This document shows, piece by piece, positions 21,517-33,900 of a stretch of 64,000 nt of DNA. Within the stretch, counting starts at the first letter, position 1. Every line of letters starts with the position of its first letter. The position numbers were made by a program, and so were the translations under genes. The DNA lies in the NCBI GenBank assembly GCA_003550325.1, contig QKWP01002017.1, positions 18,400 through 82,399 on the forward strand, given 5' to 3'. This DNA comes from Gigaspora rosea. Lineage: Eukaryota > Glomeromycota > Glomeromycetes > Diversisporales > Gigasporaceae. The notes below the pieces were generated by a model. It worked only from the letters and a program-made list of their open reading frames with translations, did no database searches and was not told where the DNA came from.

Positions 21517-23073
21517 ATAATACTATAATATGTTAAATATACAAGTTTTCATTACATATATTTTGTTTATGAAGAAATAATATTCTCAATTGACTAGCCT
21601 TCTTTACTATCTATGTAAAATTATTATTATCAAGTAAAAAAGCATTCTAGTCCCTTTCAAATGCATCGAAATCAAAGAAGTCCTCCATTGCAGATATATT
21701 CTTATATTCAAGATCAACTAAATTAATATTTTCGTTAATTTATCTAATTCTTTTATTTTTACTTGTTCTATTTTATCCTTACTATCTTCATTCTCATCTT
21801 CAAGCAATATACTAATATTTTTTTCAAGTCCAAATTCTAGACGTTTTTTTCCAATATTTTTTTTTTAGTTAGGATGGCCTTTTGAAGTTTACTTTTAATA
21901 TGTCCAAGCCTAGAAAGTGTATCAGGAGAAAGTCTATTTCTTGATTTTGTTTTCGTTAAACCTAAAGAAGAAAAAAATCATTTGCACGCAGCACTATAGG
22001 GACAATTGCAAAAACTTTCAAGGCAAACTGATGAAGGAGAGGAAAATTGCCAGAATAGCAATATTCTTATAAGCCGGGAAGAGAAACAAAGCAATAAAGT
22101 AAATGTCATTGGAGAATTCTCTTGCTCTTTTACTAATAACAGTAAGGGCATAGGCTTTTAAACCAATAATAAGAATATCGAGTCTAAATATTTTTAAGTG
22201 TACATGAATTAATTCTTTAAAAACATCAGCTAGAGTTGCTTCTTTTGATTCGAGCCTTCTGATTGCATCAACAACAGGTTTAATTACTTTAACTAATATA
22301 TCATTACTGGCGAAATGATATCTGTCAATAATGATAGTTTTTATATTATCTTTGATTTTTGAATATTTTGATTTTTCTGTTTTACTTAACCTAAGACAAT
22401 GTTGAAAACCTCTTTTAAAAGTAGATATGCCCAAGCAAACCTTAGAAATTGAGTACTATCTAGTTTCGCCAAAGGTACTTAAAAAATGGAAAATGCCGTG
22501 TTTCTTCTGCCAATTTCATAAAGTTCAGAACTATATGTGTAAGGAAATAAAAAAATTCATGAGCTTTTGATTCCTATTGCAGATAGAGACGGTACTAGTA
22601 AACCTAACAATATTCTTCACGATTAAATTGAATGCATGCAAATAGCATTTTATAGATATGATATTCAGATACTCTTCTTATAATAGTGAGTATAAATTAT
22701 TAATATAGTAATTCGGTATTTAAAGTACAATTGTATAAGTAGAGATGTAAACTTAATATTATAATTGTCATAATTATAATGAATTATAGTTTTTTTTTGT
22801 CATAATTTATTATTATTATAACAAGTTATAGTGTCATGATTCATACAGCGAGAAGGGTTGAAACAATAAAAAAAATGGTCCAGGAAGTGGGCCAAGGCAA
22901 AATTACTAATCCCTTACTAACCATCCTGCTTTATATGGCAAAACGAATTGTACAAGACATATAAAATAACAAAATTACAACCATATCTTTTTATCTAAAA
23001 AACTATATTTAGAGATGTTAAACTAATTTTAATTTTATTATATAAAAATAGGTTGTTTAATAGTTTAATATTA

Positions 23074-24199
23074 TAACAAGTCGCAAATAGATAGTTAAAC
23101 TCTTTCTGCTGATCTCTATTTTATTATGTTTTTACCCACACCTATTTTTTAGCGGCTTAAATAAGAAACACCACACAGTTATACTGTTCACGAACGTTTC
23201 CAACTATTGTCACTCCCTATAAGCTAGTTACCCACTCCTCCTTAATCTGCATAAACTTGTTAAATATTACTTTTACAACTAGTAGCTTTGTTTTGGCAAA
23301 GAAACTAGTTCGTCAAACAATTTTATTTAAACCTTACACTGCGAATACACTTTTATACAACTATACAACTATACTCTATTATTAGAGTTACAACCATACA
23401 CACTAAACACAACTTTAGTCACTACAACTATGCCCCAAATATTAGATAACTATACACTTTCATAAAACGACACAAAATTTTACTTAAAAGTGGGTATTCT
23501 AGCTCATCCCCATCAAATAAAACAATTACATCATCACTTACAAAAATGGAATAATCTTTAACAAATCAATACAACAACAATAACACGTTACCCAATCAAC
23601 ACAACAAACACAACACGCTACTGAATTCACATGACCCATTCGATCAATAATTAACTACACACTGGAAGGAAGTTAATCTACAACTATATCAACCGACCAT
23701 GATCGATTACAACTACACATCGAAACTTCTCATATCTCTGGAACTCACTATGAATACCAAATATTCGACCATCCACCGGCTAGTCTGATTATACACTACC
23801 AATTTACCATACTTCTTTCGACTTACCTATGAATATTATTACACCAATTTTAATTTATATTCAATCTGTGTTTTCTTTTTATAAAATGTATAAATAGCTC
23901 TTCATAAATAGAATAGAAATTTTCACAGCATAAGCTTGGTCTTTGATCACTTTTGGCTAAGGGCAGGCGCAATAGGCCTCTCTTAAAATTATACATATAT
24001 TTCCTTTTTAACGACTAAGTAGTAGTAGTGACATTTGCTATTGCTGCTCTTAGCCAAGCCTAGATCGTAGGTAAAGTAGCCTAAGCCTTAGTTTAGTACA
24101 ACTTAATGTATCTCATACCGTCGATATAATGCACAGTATCACATATATTAAATAATAAACAAACTGAGGCAAGATCTCGCTTATCAAAAAAAAAAAAAA
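23074..24199 (+). mobile_element. Poly(A) retroposon of unknown parentage, 1.13 kb
   Basis: A 15 bp sequence, AATAGTTTAATATTA, flanks the insert (23059-23073 and 24200-24214). The insert ends in a poly(A) run of about 15, so it was reverse-transcribed from an RNA. The part 23160-23860 is strikingly poor in G on the plus strand. A TATA-like TATAAAATGTATAAAT follows at about 23880, then a mixed-composition 300 bp. A 35 bp stretch near 23474 resembles one near 55066 (repeat K). No ORF is convincing. It may be an LTR-type or LINE-derived transcript, or a processed non-coding RNA. Confidence 0.65.
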
Positions 24200-24571
24200 A
24201 ATAGTTTAATATTACTCAAAAAAATTCTAACAATGGGCTTAACTAATTATCGCTCTTATTCTATTATATGATTTATTTATTTTTTTTTAATTTATTTATT
24301 ACTTATTTTATTTTATTTTATTTTTTATTAAATTTAGATATTTATTATTACCTTTAAAAGATTTCTCATTAACTCTATTATGAGAGGATTATTAGTAGCA
24401 CAGACAATGGTGGACTTTATTTGAAATCTATTTCCAGTAAGTGTATTTTTAGTTGTTTCTTTAATAAAAGCTGCCCTGTAACAGCCGGCAGATAAATCAA
24501 TAATATCAACAAGATATTCCTGAAGTTCCTTAATTGATGATCTGGATAAGATCGGCACTATTACCATATTA

Positions 24572-24859
24572 GGGGGTCGTCTAAAGCGGAGTCAAATCAC
24601 GTGATAAACTGCCAATCAAATTGTAGAATTTTGACGATCACTGGCGAAGCAAACAAAGAAATAAAAACAAAAACCTGAATATACAAAAAACGGCAGTCTA
24701 AACCTATCTCAGATAGGTTAATCAAAAATGTCAGGAAGGTAATTTTGCCTGTATATAGCTGCCTAAAACATAACCTAACACTAACATAGGATGACCCTAA
24801 CCCTAAAGTTAATCGAGAAAATTATTAAATATGAGTTGACTCCGCTTTAGACGTCCCCC
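24572..24859. mobile_element. MULE-type MITE G, copy 1
   Basis: TIRs of about 24 bp read GGGGGTCGTCTAAAGCGGAG and GGGGGACGTCTAAAGCGGAG. Flanks CCATATTA and CCATATT look like one duplicated target with an indel. The interior has CCCTAACCCTAAAG. Related copies are at 59150-59656 and 63769 onward. It interrupts the hAT transposase fossil. Confidence 0.75.
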
Positions 24860-24875
24860 ATATTGGGACAATAGT

Positions 24876-25985
24876 AAATTTTGAGAATAAGTACAATATA
24901 AACTTTTTATTATATGCTGAAATCTGACAATCGTGACTATGGAAGTAATTTTTTTATTAAGTTAACAGTACAAGACAATTAATTTTTTTATTAAGTTAAC
25001 AGTACAAGTCAATTAATTTTTTTATTAAGTTAACAGTACAAGTCAATTAATTTTTTTATTAAGTTAACAGTACAAGTCAATTAATTGAATTGTAGAGCTT
25101 ACTGAGACGCATCTAATGATAGTTAGATCATTCAAATTGGCCTAGTGTATATTGAGATATTACTAAAAAACGATTGGCTGACTATATAAAATTTTATGTA
25201 AACAAGCTAGAAATTTTTTATAGTTGGCCAATCGTTTTTTTAGTGATATTTCAGCAAATACTAGGCCAATTTGAATAAACTAACCACCATTAGATGCATC
25301 TCAGTGAGCTCTACAACTTTCAATTAATTAACTTGTGCTATTAACTTAATAAAAAAATTACTTCCATAGTCATGGTTGTCAGATTCCAGCATAGAGTTAG
25401 AACCAAGATGATTTTTTCAATCCAGATATAACTAAAATTAAAAAAAACGAATCCAGATTAATTTTATTTAAATCCGAATATAAATATATTTGGATTAATC
25501 CAGATATAAATCTAAATCCAGATACAAATCTAAATCCAGATACAAATCTAAATCCAGATATAAACCTATATCTGGATATAAATCTATATACGGTTAAATA
25601 TAGCAATGATGTAATTTGTTCATCAGAATTTCAGTTATATTTTGTACCAAATAGAATTTATCCAATTTATTAGGGATTGTGCCTGATACAAAATATAAGT
25701 AAAACCCAATGGCATGTTTTCTTTTGGTAGTACACATATCCGGATTATATATCATATCCGGATTATATCTTGTATCCGGATTATATATGGTATCCAGATT
25801 GTATATTGTATCCGGTTATATATTATATTCGGATTGTATTATATTCAGATATAGTTCATTCAAAAAATTAAATCCGGATTTGTTAAAAAACTAGATTAAT
25901 CTGGATATAAATATAAATCCGGATTCATCTACTACCTCTATTCCAGCATATAATAAAAAATATAGTAATTTCTCCCAAATTCTAA
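24876..25985. mobile_element. Foldback element I, split by a hAT element
   Basis: Arms pair over TATTATATGCTG-AATCTGAC, ATGACTATGGAAGTAAT and the AACGATTGGCTGACTATATA block near the centre (25165-25250). The left arm carries four tandem 45 bp units (24947-25086, TTTTTTTATTAAGTTAACAG..), while the right arm has one. Related sequence recurs at 51890-52250. The hAT element at 25392-25940 inserted in the right arm, whose sequence resumes at TTCCAGCATATAATAAAA. Confidence 0.7.
25392..25940. mobile_element. hAT-type element with ATCCGGATATAAATCT arrays
   Basis: Ends TAGAGTTAG and TAGAGGTAG (reverse) with a perfect 8 bp TSD TTCCAGCA (25384-25391 and 25941-25948). Both sides carry tandem arrays of about 17 bp units containing AATCCAGATA / TATCCGGATT in opposite orientation. 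It is 549 bp long and non-coding; the two ORFs over the arrays are by-products of the repeat. Confidence 0.85.
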
Positions 25986-26154
25986 TATACAAATAGTGAC
26001 AATCTTATCTGGATTAGTAATTAAGAACTATGAACCCATAAATGGAGTTTTTGAATATATCTGTTCAGCCATTTAGACAAATTGTAGCATCAGTAAGTAT
26101 AGACATAGTAGATAACTTTTTTTGAAAATAGCTAAAAAATGTTTCTGTTGTGAT

Positions 26155-26344
26155 AGGACCCCGAAGAACTCTGATACAACTCAGATCTGAGTTTGTATAA
26201 TTTTGTAGTATTTTAGCCAAATAGATATATAAAATAGAGCAAAATTGAAAATTTACTATATAAAAATGCAACGTTTGATGAATTTCTATACAAAATTTTC
26301 TTTTTTAGAAACATCAGAGTTGTATCAGAGTTCTTTGGGGTCCT
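26155..26344. mobile_element. AGGACCC-type MITE, 190 bp
   Basis: TIRs AGGACCCCGAAGAACTCTGA / AGGACCCCAAAGAACTCTGA extend about 28 bp. Flanks GTTGTGAT and GTTAGGAT are an 8 bp TSD with two mismatches. It interrupts the hAT transposase fossil between two recognisable coding pieces. Confidence 0.8.
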
Positions 26345-26938
26345 GTTAGGATATATTCTCCTAGCATATTTTCTGAAATAGGTTAGTAAGTAGAAGATAA
26401 ATAGTAGATAAGTCATGAAGGTAATCTCAAAACTAGGGATTTTGAACAAAATTAAACAGGATATTGATATAAATTATGCCATACGAAAGCTTTGTATAAA
26501 GTTTTTCAAATTGAATATGGGACATGAATACTTTTTTGCTTGGGAATATTATTAATGACTCTTTCTGATCTTCATCTTCTTCTGTATCAATTTCTTGGTT
26601 ATATTTAGCTTTTTTGCGAACATGAATTGATTTTTTACTAGCTTTTTTAAGACAGCTAGTTCTATCACTAACTTGCTAGTTATTGTATTTAAAAACATGC
26701 TAGTAAAGCTTTTCAGGTTTTCCTTTGAGTTCATTTTCACAATATTTATATTTGGCAGTATATCTATTGCCCATTTTTTTATTTACAGAACGCCAAAAGC
26801 CAGTTTATCGACAGTATTGGCTAGGAAGGGTATGGGTAAAGCCTAAAGGAGGTTGCATTTTTTTGATTTAATTTACTAGCAAAAAAACAGACATGTACAA
26901 AATTTATTTAATTTTTTTGTTTGATTAGTGATTTTATC

Positions 26939-27066
26939 TAGAGATGGGTTTCATATATGATGATTCTGAATTGTGAACATTCATATACATATTTCCAAAC
27001 TAGCATAGTTCAAAAATGCACATTCATGTCATAATTTTAAATCATACAAATTTTAGCCCATTTCTA
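26939..27066. mobile_element. hAT-type MITE, 128 bp
   Basis: Ends TAGAGATGGGTT and TAGAAATGGGCT (reverse) resemble the MITE at 37771-37934 (TAGAGATGGGCA). The TSD is poor (5 of 8 positions), suggesting an older insertion. Confidence 0.55.
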
Positions 27067-27668
27067 GCTTTATTAATAAATACATTAATGCGCCCTAATC
27101 ATTCTTATTATTGTTTATTAAACTAACTATTTTATAATTGTTTAATCTTTATAGATATGTCAAATTATTGAAGAGACATAAAGGCGATGATTATTTTGAT
27201 TTTCTATCTTATTTTTAAAAGCCAATTAATCTAAGGATTTCTTTTTTTTTTTAACAATTGGGTTTTAATTGTATATATTTTTTAAATTCCTGTATAATAT
27301 AACATTAGTAGAATATCAAGAATTGCAAAATGATATCGAAATAGAATTGCCAAATACTTTTTTAATGAGCATTTCATGGCCAATTTTCACAATTAATAAT
27401 ACAACCTTTTATTGTATTTGATATATCTAATAGCAAGATATATACAGATCAGTAACAATTAGCTGTATTATCCTCTTATCACCCAATATCTAGGGATATT
27501 ATTTAATCTTGACTTTCTTGTAAAATACCCAGGATACCATATGCAGTTTTATATAATAAGTTATGAATTTAATAATTTGTTGGGATGTAATACTATAGAA
27601 TTAGAATTAGACGTAATTGGAATGATTTTGCTAATAATTTATTTGTATAATTAATAAAAATATAATAC
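27067..27668. other. Unassigned AT-rich stretch
   Basis: No ORF, RNA gene or inverted ends were recognised. Confidence 0.4.
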
Positions 27669-27811
27669 AGGAGGATGAAACCTGAGTTTTTTAGGTTACA
27701 TTTTTGATACAGGTTTGTACTTAATTAGGGTTAGGCACTATTTTAAAATAGTTAAATAGTAATCTATATCAATAACGTAACCTAAAAAACTCAGGTTTTA
27801 CAGGACCCCTG
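27669..27811. mobile_element. Small TIR element, 143 bp
   Basis: Inverted ends share AACCTGAGTTTTTTAGGTTA. The outermost bases (AGGAGGATG and AGGGGTCCTG) relate it to the AGGACCC group. The interior has TTAGGGTTAGG. No clear TSD. Confidence 0.6.
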
Positions 27812-28054
27812 ACATTTCTGATATATGTCATATTTTTTTTTTAGCAAATTGCAGAAAATTTGGTCTGAGGTCCAAATTTAAGTTTTAGCAAATTGAGGTT
27901 AATTTTAAAAAAGGTTATATAAAGCATTTTGGCAAATTACAGCAATTTTATATATGTAATGTTTTATTTTTAGCAAATTATCTGTATTTTGCAAGAATTA
28001 TACCCAAAAATAAAGCTATCTCATTTTTTTGTACTACTATGATTTTTAAACATT

Positions 28055-30895
28055 TAAGATGCTTAATTTTGAATTTTTTTGATCAAAAAATTCAAAATTA
28101 AGCATTTTCTCTTAAATTTTCAAGAAATATAAAAGTAAATATGCCAGAATGATATATTTTTATGTGCTGAACAAGTTTTCTTATTGCACAATGTTAGAAT
28201 CAATTAGTAAAAATTTGTAGAATGATAATATTTTTTAGTATTTTTATTAATAAAAATACTAAAAAATATTATAATTCTTCAAATTTTACTAATTGATTTT
28301 AATATTGTGCCATAAGAAAACTTGTTTAGCATATATAAATACATTATTTTGGCATATTTAATTTTATATCATATGCACTGATCTGCGGAATTAGACCCAC
28401 CAAAATATTCACGGATCTGCAAAAAATCACATGCTGATTGGATAAAATTAAAAAAATTTGATGTCAAATTTAATTCTCCACCTAAAAAAAACAACAAAAC
28501 ATAAGCCAACCCATTTCTCCCACTCAAAACCCATTTCTCACTTTTAGGAAGTAGTAGAATTTAAATAAACATAGTAATAAGTATGTAAATATATAATACA
28601 GTAATAAAAAAAATAGTAAGTAAAAACTTATTATTCGAAATGTATATATATATAATCTGTTTAGATCTGTTTAGATTTGTAATACATTATTTATTCAATA
28701 CATTTATTAATTTATTTATATTTATTATTATTAATAGAAAACGGTTAGAGTATACATTTTAGAGATCGTAGAGAGTTTACTTAGAGAGGTCTGAATGTGT
28801 GTATTTCGAAATCAGTGATTTGTATAAATATTATTTATTTTGAATTTTCTTTCGAAATTTGATATTTTTTAATATAGTTTTTTAATAATTTGAAAATAAT
28901 TTAATAATTTGTATTTTTTAAAATCTATACGATAGTATTATATATCAGAAAAAAGGGTATCGGTACTTATTTTATTTTCGGATTTTCATTTTGATTTCGA
29001 AACTTCAAACAGAATTAGGAAAATAAATTGAATAAAAAATTAGCTGTCTATTGAGATAATTTAACTAACTTATTTGATAAATGGAATGCCTTATGTTCGA
29101 TTTTTCAAATCTATTTCCATTGTTAGTTCGAATTCTATTTTGATAAATGATAAATGGACGACATGGATACTGTAGTATGGGTATATAGGATAGTTAGCTG
29201 AAATAATAAAAAAAATTTTCAAGACAAAAGATTGAAATATAAAGAAATAAACACTTATTTCACTCGACTTGTTTGATAATATATGAAATGCCTTATGTTT
29301 ACCCTTTCAGCTCTAATTCCGTTTTGATAATACATGTAATACTTCAAGTCAGCATTCTATCTCTACTGATTTTTGATAAAAATAGAATACCTTACGTTTG
29401 TCAATTTCAACACATTCTGTTTTGACAACAATATTCAACAACATGTGTTCTACTCTATTGCTAATTTTTTTTGATAGTAAATAAAACGCTTTTGTGTCCA
29501 TTCTTTCAACTAGCTTGTAAGAATTAAAGATAGTTTAAGAAATTACCCAATTTAGAGATACTAGAGCTCTTATCTGGGTCTGGTTAACACATACGGGTTA
29601 GCTTCTTGATGGGTTATAGATCAAAAATTGGCTCAAATGGGTCATGAATAACATGGTTAAATTCGTGAATGATATTTTTCTTTCGAGTCCGGTTGTTGTG
29701 TTATTCCATATCATTTTATAAATGAAGAATTTTCATATCCGATTTTACTATACGCTTTAAACTAATCAAATAAATTAGTCACATATGCTTTGAACTAAAC
29801 AAATAAATTGGCTACATACAATATTTGAATAATTTAAATAATAATAAATTACCTTTATGTAGGCAACTTTTAATTTTACGAAATCGCTTCGGGACCACTC
29901 TGCACTATATACTGTCAAAAATCCACCTTTGCCAATTCCTTGAATTCATTGTATAGAATCGATAATAGTTCATGATTTCTATCGATCAATACCAAAATTA
30001 TTTAACCCAAATTTAATTTGTTTCCTATTTATATAGATTAATAAACTTTAAATTTGTGTCAAATCTAAACATGTACACTTATTTAGTCATCACTTACCAA
30101 TAATTAGCTAGTTATGAGTAACGGGAAGGGAAACCTGTAAACCATTTCACTCATTATATCTATCCCTATAAAAATTAAGAGTGCGAGTGAAATGATTAAC
30201 AGGTTTTCCTTTCCCGGTGATCTAGTATTTTTGGCGTAGAACTCAAATTATGAGCAAGGTTGAGAATTTTTTGATGCAAAATCTAAAAAGTTCCGGTTTA
30301 AAGTATTTGTTATATATTAATATAACAAGCACAACATAAAATTATAAATTCTATAACCTCAGTCTTTAAACTTTCGAAAAGTATTGAGAAGATTCGCTAA
30401 AATCTTTTTTATATGATCTGTTAACCCGAGTAATTAATTTCTGGCCTGGGTAATATGATAAAAAAATTTAATTGGTCAATCTGGGTGTCAAATTACTGAC
30501 GCACTAATTTGATCTGCAGATCCACCAATATAAGTCAAATTTAGGTGCATCAAAAATTTTGGGGTGAGCTGCAGATCCGCCATATGTTTCTTGAAAATTT
30601 AAGAGAAGATGCTTAATTTTGGATTTTTTGATCAAAAAATCCAAAATTAAGTATCTTTTCTTAAATTTTCAAGAAATATAAAATTAAATATGCCAAAATA
30701 ATGTATTTTTATGTGCTGAACAAGTTTTCTTATGGCACAATATTAGAATCAATTAGTAAAATTTGAAGAATTATAATATTTTTTAGTATTTTTATTAATA
30801 AAAATACTAAAAAATATTATAATTCTACAAATTTTACTAATTGATTCTAATATTGTGCCATAAGAAAACTTGTTCAGCACATAAAAATATATTTT
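28055..30895. repeat. Hairpin array, split by a 2.2 kb element
   Basis: Two hairpins alternate. One is centred on GATC near 28085 and 30640 (AATTAAGCAT arms), the other near 28250 and 30795 (TAGTATTTTTATTAATAAAA arms). They are bordered by CTTGTTCAGCACATA and its complement. The halves 28055-28369 and 30587-30895 join at TTTTATAT/TTCTTG, showing one array interrupted by the element at 28370-30586. Confidence 0.75.
28370..30586. mobile_element. TIR element with GGATCTGC subterminal repeats, 2.2 kb
   Basis: Ends CATATGCACTGATCTGCGG and CATATGGCGGATCTGCAGC (reverse) are related, and GGATCTGC / GCAGATCC recurs four or more times near them. The interior has degenerate repeats of AATGCCTTATGTT and TTTTGATAA (29060-29500) but no transposase. 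It disrupts the hairpin array. Confidence 0.6.
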
Positions 30896-30960
30896 TTGAT
30901 TTATAAAAATAGATGTGATAATTTAGTTTTTAGCAAATTACTAAAAATTTATATGTAATA

Positions 30961-33900
30961 AGACGATTTCTATTTGTACACCAGGTGTAAATACACCTGT
31001 CATGTAATAATATAAATTATATAATAAATAATACATATATTGTTATTTTATAACAATTACTAATTAGCCAATCAAATATATTAATTTTAGAGTAAAGTTA
31101 TTTGGCACATAAGTGACAACGGCTTACGTATCACTGAACCAATCAGATTTCAGGATCTTGTATAATGTAACACGATCAGAAAATTCAAAACAAACGTTCA
31201 TTTTATCAAAAAACCAACAATAAATGGTTATTACTCAAAATCTGCATAGGAAACCACTTCTATGCTCTAACAAAAAGTTTTCCTTGAGCGATTTTACTAT
31301 ATACCACAAACCCTAACCCTAACCTAGGTGCTCATCCTAACCCTAAACTAACAAAAACTAAACTTTATCGCTCTACAGGTGACATTATCACATGCGTCAC
31401 ATATAATTTTATTAGTGCATTGCTTTACAATACGTATATTAAAACGCATACATATGCTATTGTATTAAATAAAAAATAAAACGGGGTATCGATATGCGAT
31501 GACAGGTTATATATACGTATGTACATAAATGGCTATATTGCCATATATATGGCTGAACAGACATGCAAACTGTGCAGAACACCAAATACACAATAGTCTA
31601 ATAAAGATAAAGAAGGTAAGACTATTGATAACCGACGTATTAATACAGTAATAAAAAATGCTTACTTTAGGTACGTACGTATGTATATACGTACTGTTTA
31701 TCTAGGGGCTCGATCGATATACAGTATATAATATATAGCAGATTCTTAAGTAATCGGATTAATGCTGTGGTCAAGTATCAGTGTATATATAATTATAATG
31801 AATTAGTTAGTATTTGATGAACTAAAGCATTAAAAAAAAAAATAAAAAACTTAACGAATCATTATGCTTTTATGCATTTTCTTCACAAGTTATAAACTTA
31901 TTGAAAAAAAATTCAAGAAATAATCATCCTTAGAATGCTTTAACTTTAAAATAAGTACAATATCAAATGACCTTAAAGGGCATTAATAAAAACATGACTC
32001 GTTTGAGATACATAAAGTAATCAATTAATTGCTTTGCTTATATATCTTATTACATCAAATAAGGATCAACAGTTCAACCATTGAAATAAAACATACTAAA
32101 GTACTAAATTGATGCCTGGCAAGTTTTAGAATAGTGACCGTATTTCTTGCAGTTTTCACACTTACGACCTTTCATTTTATTACTATTCTCTTTTATATTT
32201 AAAATTTCATTATTGGTCTTTAGTACCTGTTTACCTTTAGAGACTGCATATTCAACATTGGACTTCAATCTTTTTGGTGGTCGGCCCCTATGCTTAGTGA
32301 TAGTAGGGTTTTCTACATCATAATTGTTATTTACTGGTTGATTCTCATCAATTTTATTCTTCGCATCATAAAGAAATGACTTGAGACTATCCAATAATTC
32401 ACATGTCGTATTAGTATTAATAGCCGAATCAATAGCTTTCTTTGATAGTCCCATTAATTCCGCATATATAGTTTTGTTATTATGCCTTGTTGAATGAGAA
32501 TTATGTGATGCAGAACGAATAGAAAACAAATACTCAAATATAATATTTGAATGTTAAAATGTAGATAATTCTTCTTCCGACCTGACTGCAGTACACACTT
32601 TAATAGCCGGCATTTGCTGTAAAAGCATTTCTTGACTTATGTTGTTAGGTTCCAAGTACCAACGTGATGGAATAAGTGTAATGTGGAATGTAGCCACTTG
32701 AGAATATGTTGCAACACGAAAAAAATGCCTACATATTAAACCTTTATTTAATAATAAAAGGCAGCTACACAAGTGTGTACCGTCGTTTATCAATAACATA
32801 TAGTGACCAATGCCTGTTGCTCCAGTAGCTCGAACATTCCACACTTCCAATACTAATTCTTGAGTGATATTTCTAACTAATGATTTGAAAAGAACTTGTC
32901 GGATGTTTTGTTCACACTCTCGAAGTCCAGTATTGACTTCTTCATTATTGTTATCCATCTACAAATAACACATATTATGTTAATACAGAACTACTATAAT
33001 TTAAGCTCTTTTTTTAAAAAAAAAACCTCTCTCTATTAATTGCTGCCATTCTTTGATACGACTAATATCATAACATACTGACTGGTTCATCTGTATTTGT
33101 TGCTTTCCCAACATAATAGGAGTCAGAAATTGCTTAAATATATCATCAACTTGTTTGAAAAACATATTATTTAACATTGGTAGTCCAACTGTCGGTAAAG
33201 CATTTCGTTCGACCTCAAATCTTTCAAAAATTTCACCACTCTTAACATAGTCATTAATGCTATTTAAAAGATCACACAAAGAGGTAGCTCGATCAACTTT
33301 ATCGTGTATTTGCTTATTAATTGACTCTACTCTTTGGGTGCTTTGAACACCAGCTGTAAATTGACTACGGATCCAAGGTACTCTCTATGATTCTTTATTA
33401 GGATAAAGTGTTTCTGACAAATATTTAGATGAAATAGGATATTGCTCAACCAAATGAAGTCATCGGGCTTCAAATAGTTCATCACATAAAGAATTTCGAC
33501 ATAAATAAAATTTTTGTCTAAATTCTCTAAAATTAGAACCCAACTTACTCGTAAGTTTCTTACGAAGATTAAGATCGATATGGAAAATACATAACAAGTG
33601 GCTTGTATCAGGATAGATTTCTTTAATTGTGCTAATTATAGATGGGTCAGAATTAGTGAATATGACTTTAGGTGTAACATTTGTTTCTTCCAATATTGTA
33701 CTAAAAACCCATCGAAAAGTATCAAGCGTTTCGTCATCTATAATAGCAGATTCAACGATTCTAGACTTAAAGTGGTTATCAATTATAATAATGACACATA
33801 GCATCATTTTAAAACGATTGGTATTTGAGGTTGTATCTAAGATAACAACGTCATGAAAATTTTCATATAATGACCGTTGTAGCAGCGACATCCATAGCAA

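Larger units (their letters stand above)
21647..26790 (-). pseudogene. hAT transposase gene torn into pieces by insertions
   Basis: Read on the minus strand, pieces of one hAT transposase follow in order. A BED-finger-like segment with degraded cysteines reads KYKYCENELKGKPEKLY (26790-26480). FVQNP..DYLHDLSTIYLL lies at 26480-26345. ILTDATICLNG-stop-TDIFKNSIYGF (26110-26000) is where the LDGWTD active-site motif should be. LQEYLVDIIDLSAGCYRAAF lies at 24570-24334. The C-terminal hAT dimerisation region has ATLADVFKEL, IALFLFPAYK and SRNRLSPDTLSRLGHIKSKL (22440-21875), followed by an acidic tail ending at 21647. Insertions at 26155, 24876-25985, 24572 and 23074 separate the pieces. Without them about 2.4 kb remains, near a normal hAT length. 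In-frame stops confirm it is dead. Confidence 0.8.

Noticed and set aside
32559..32958. An intact small SWIM-finger gene
   Set aside because: It is in frame and in order with the other pieces of the MULE transposase at 32104-34900, so it is one segment of that pseudogene.
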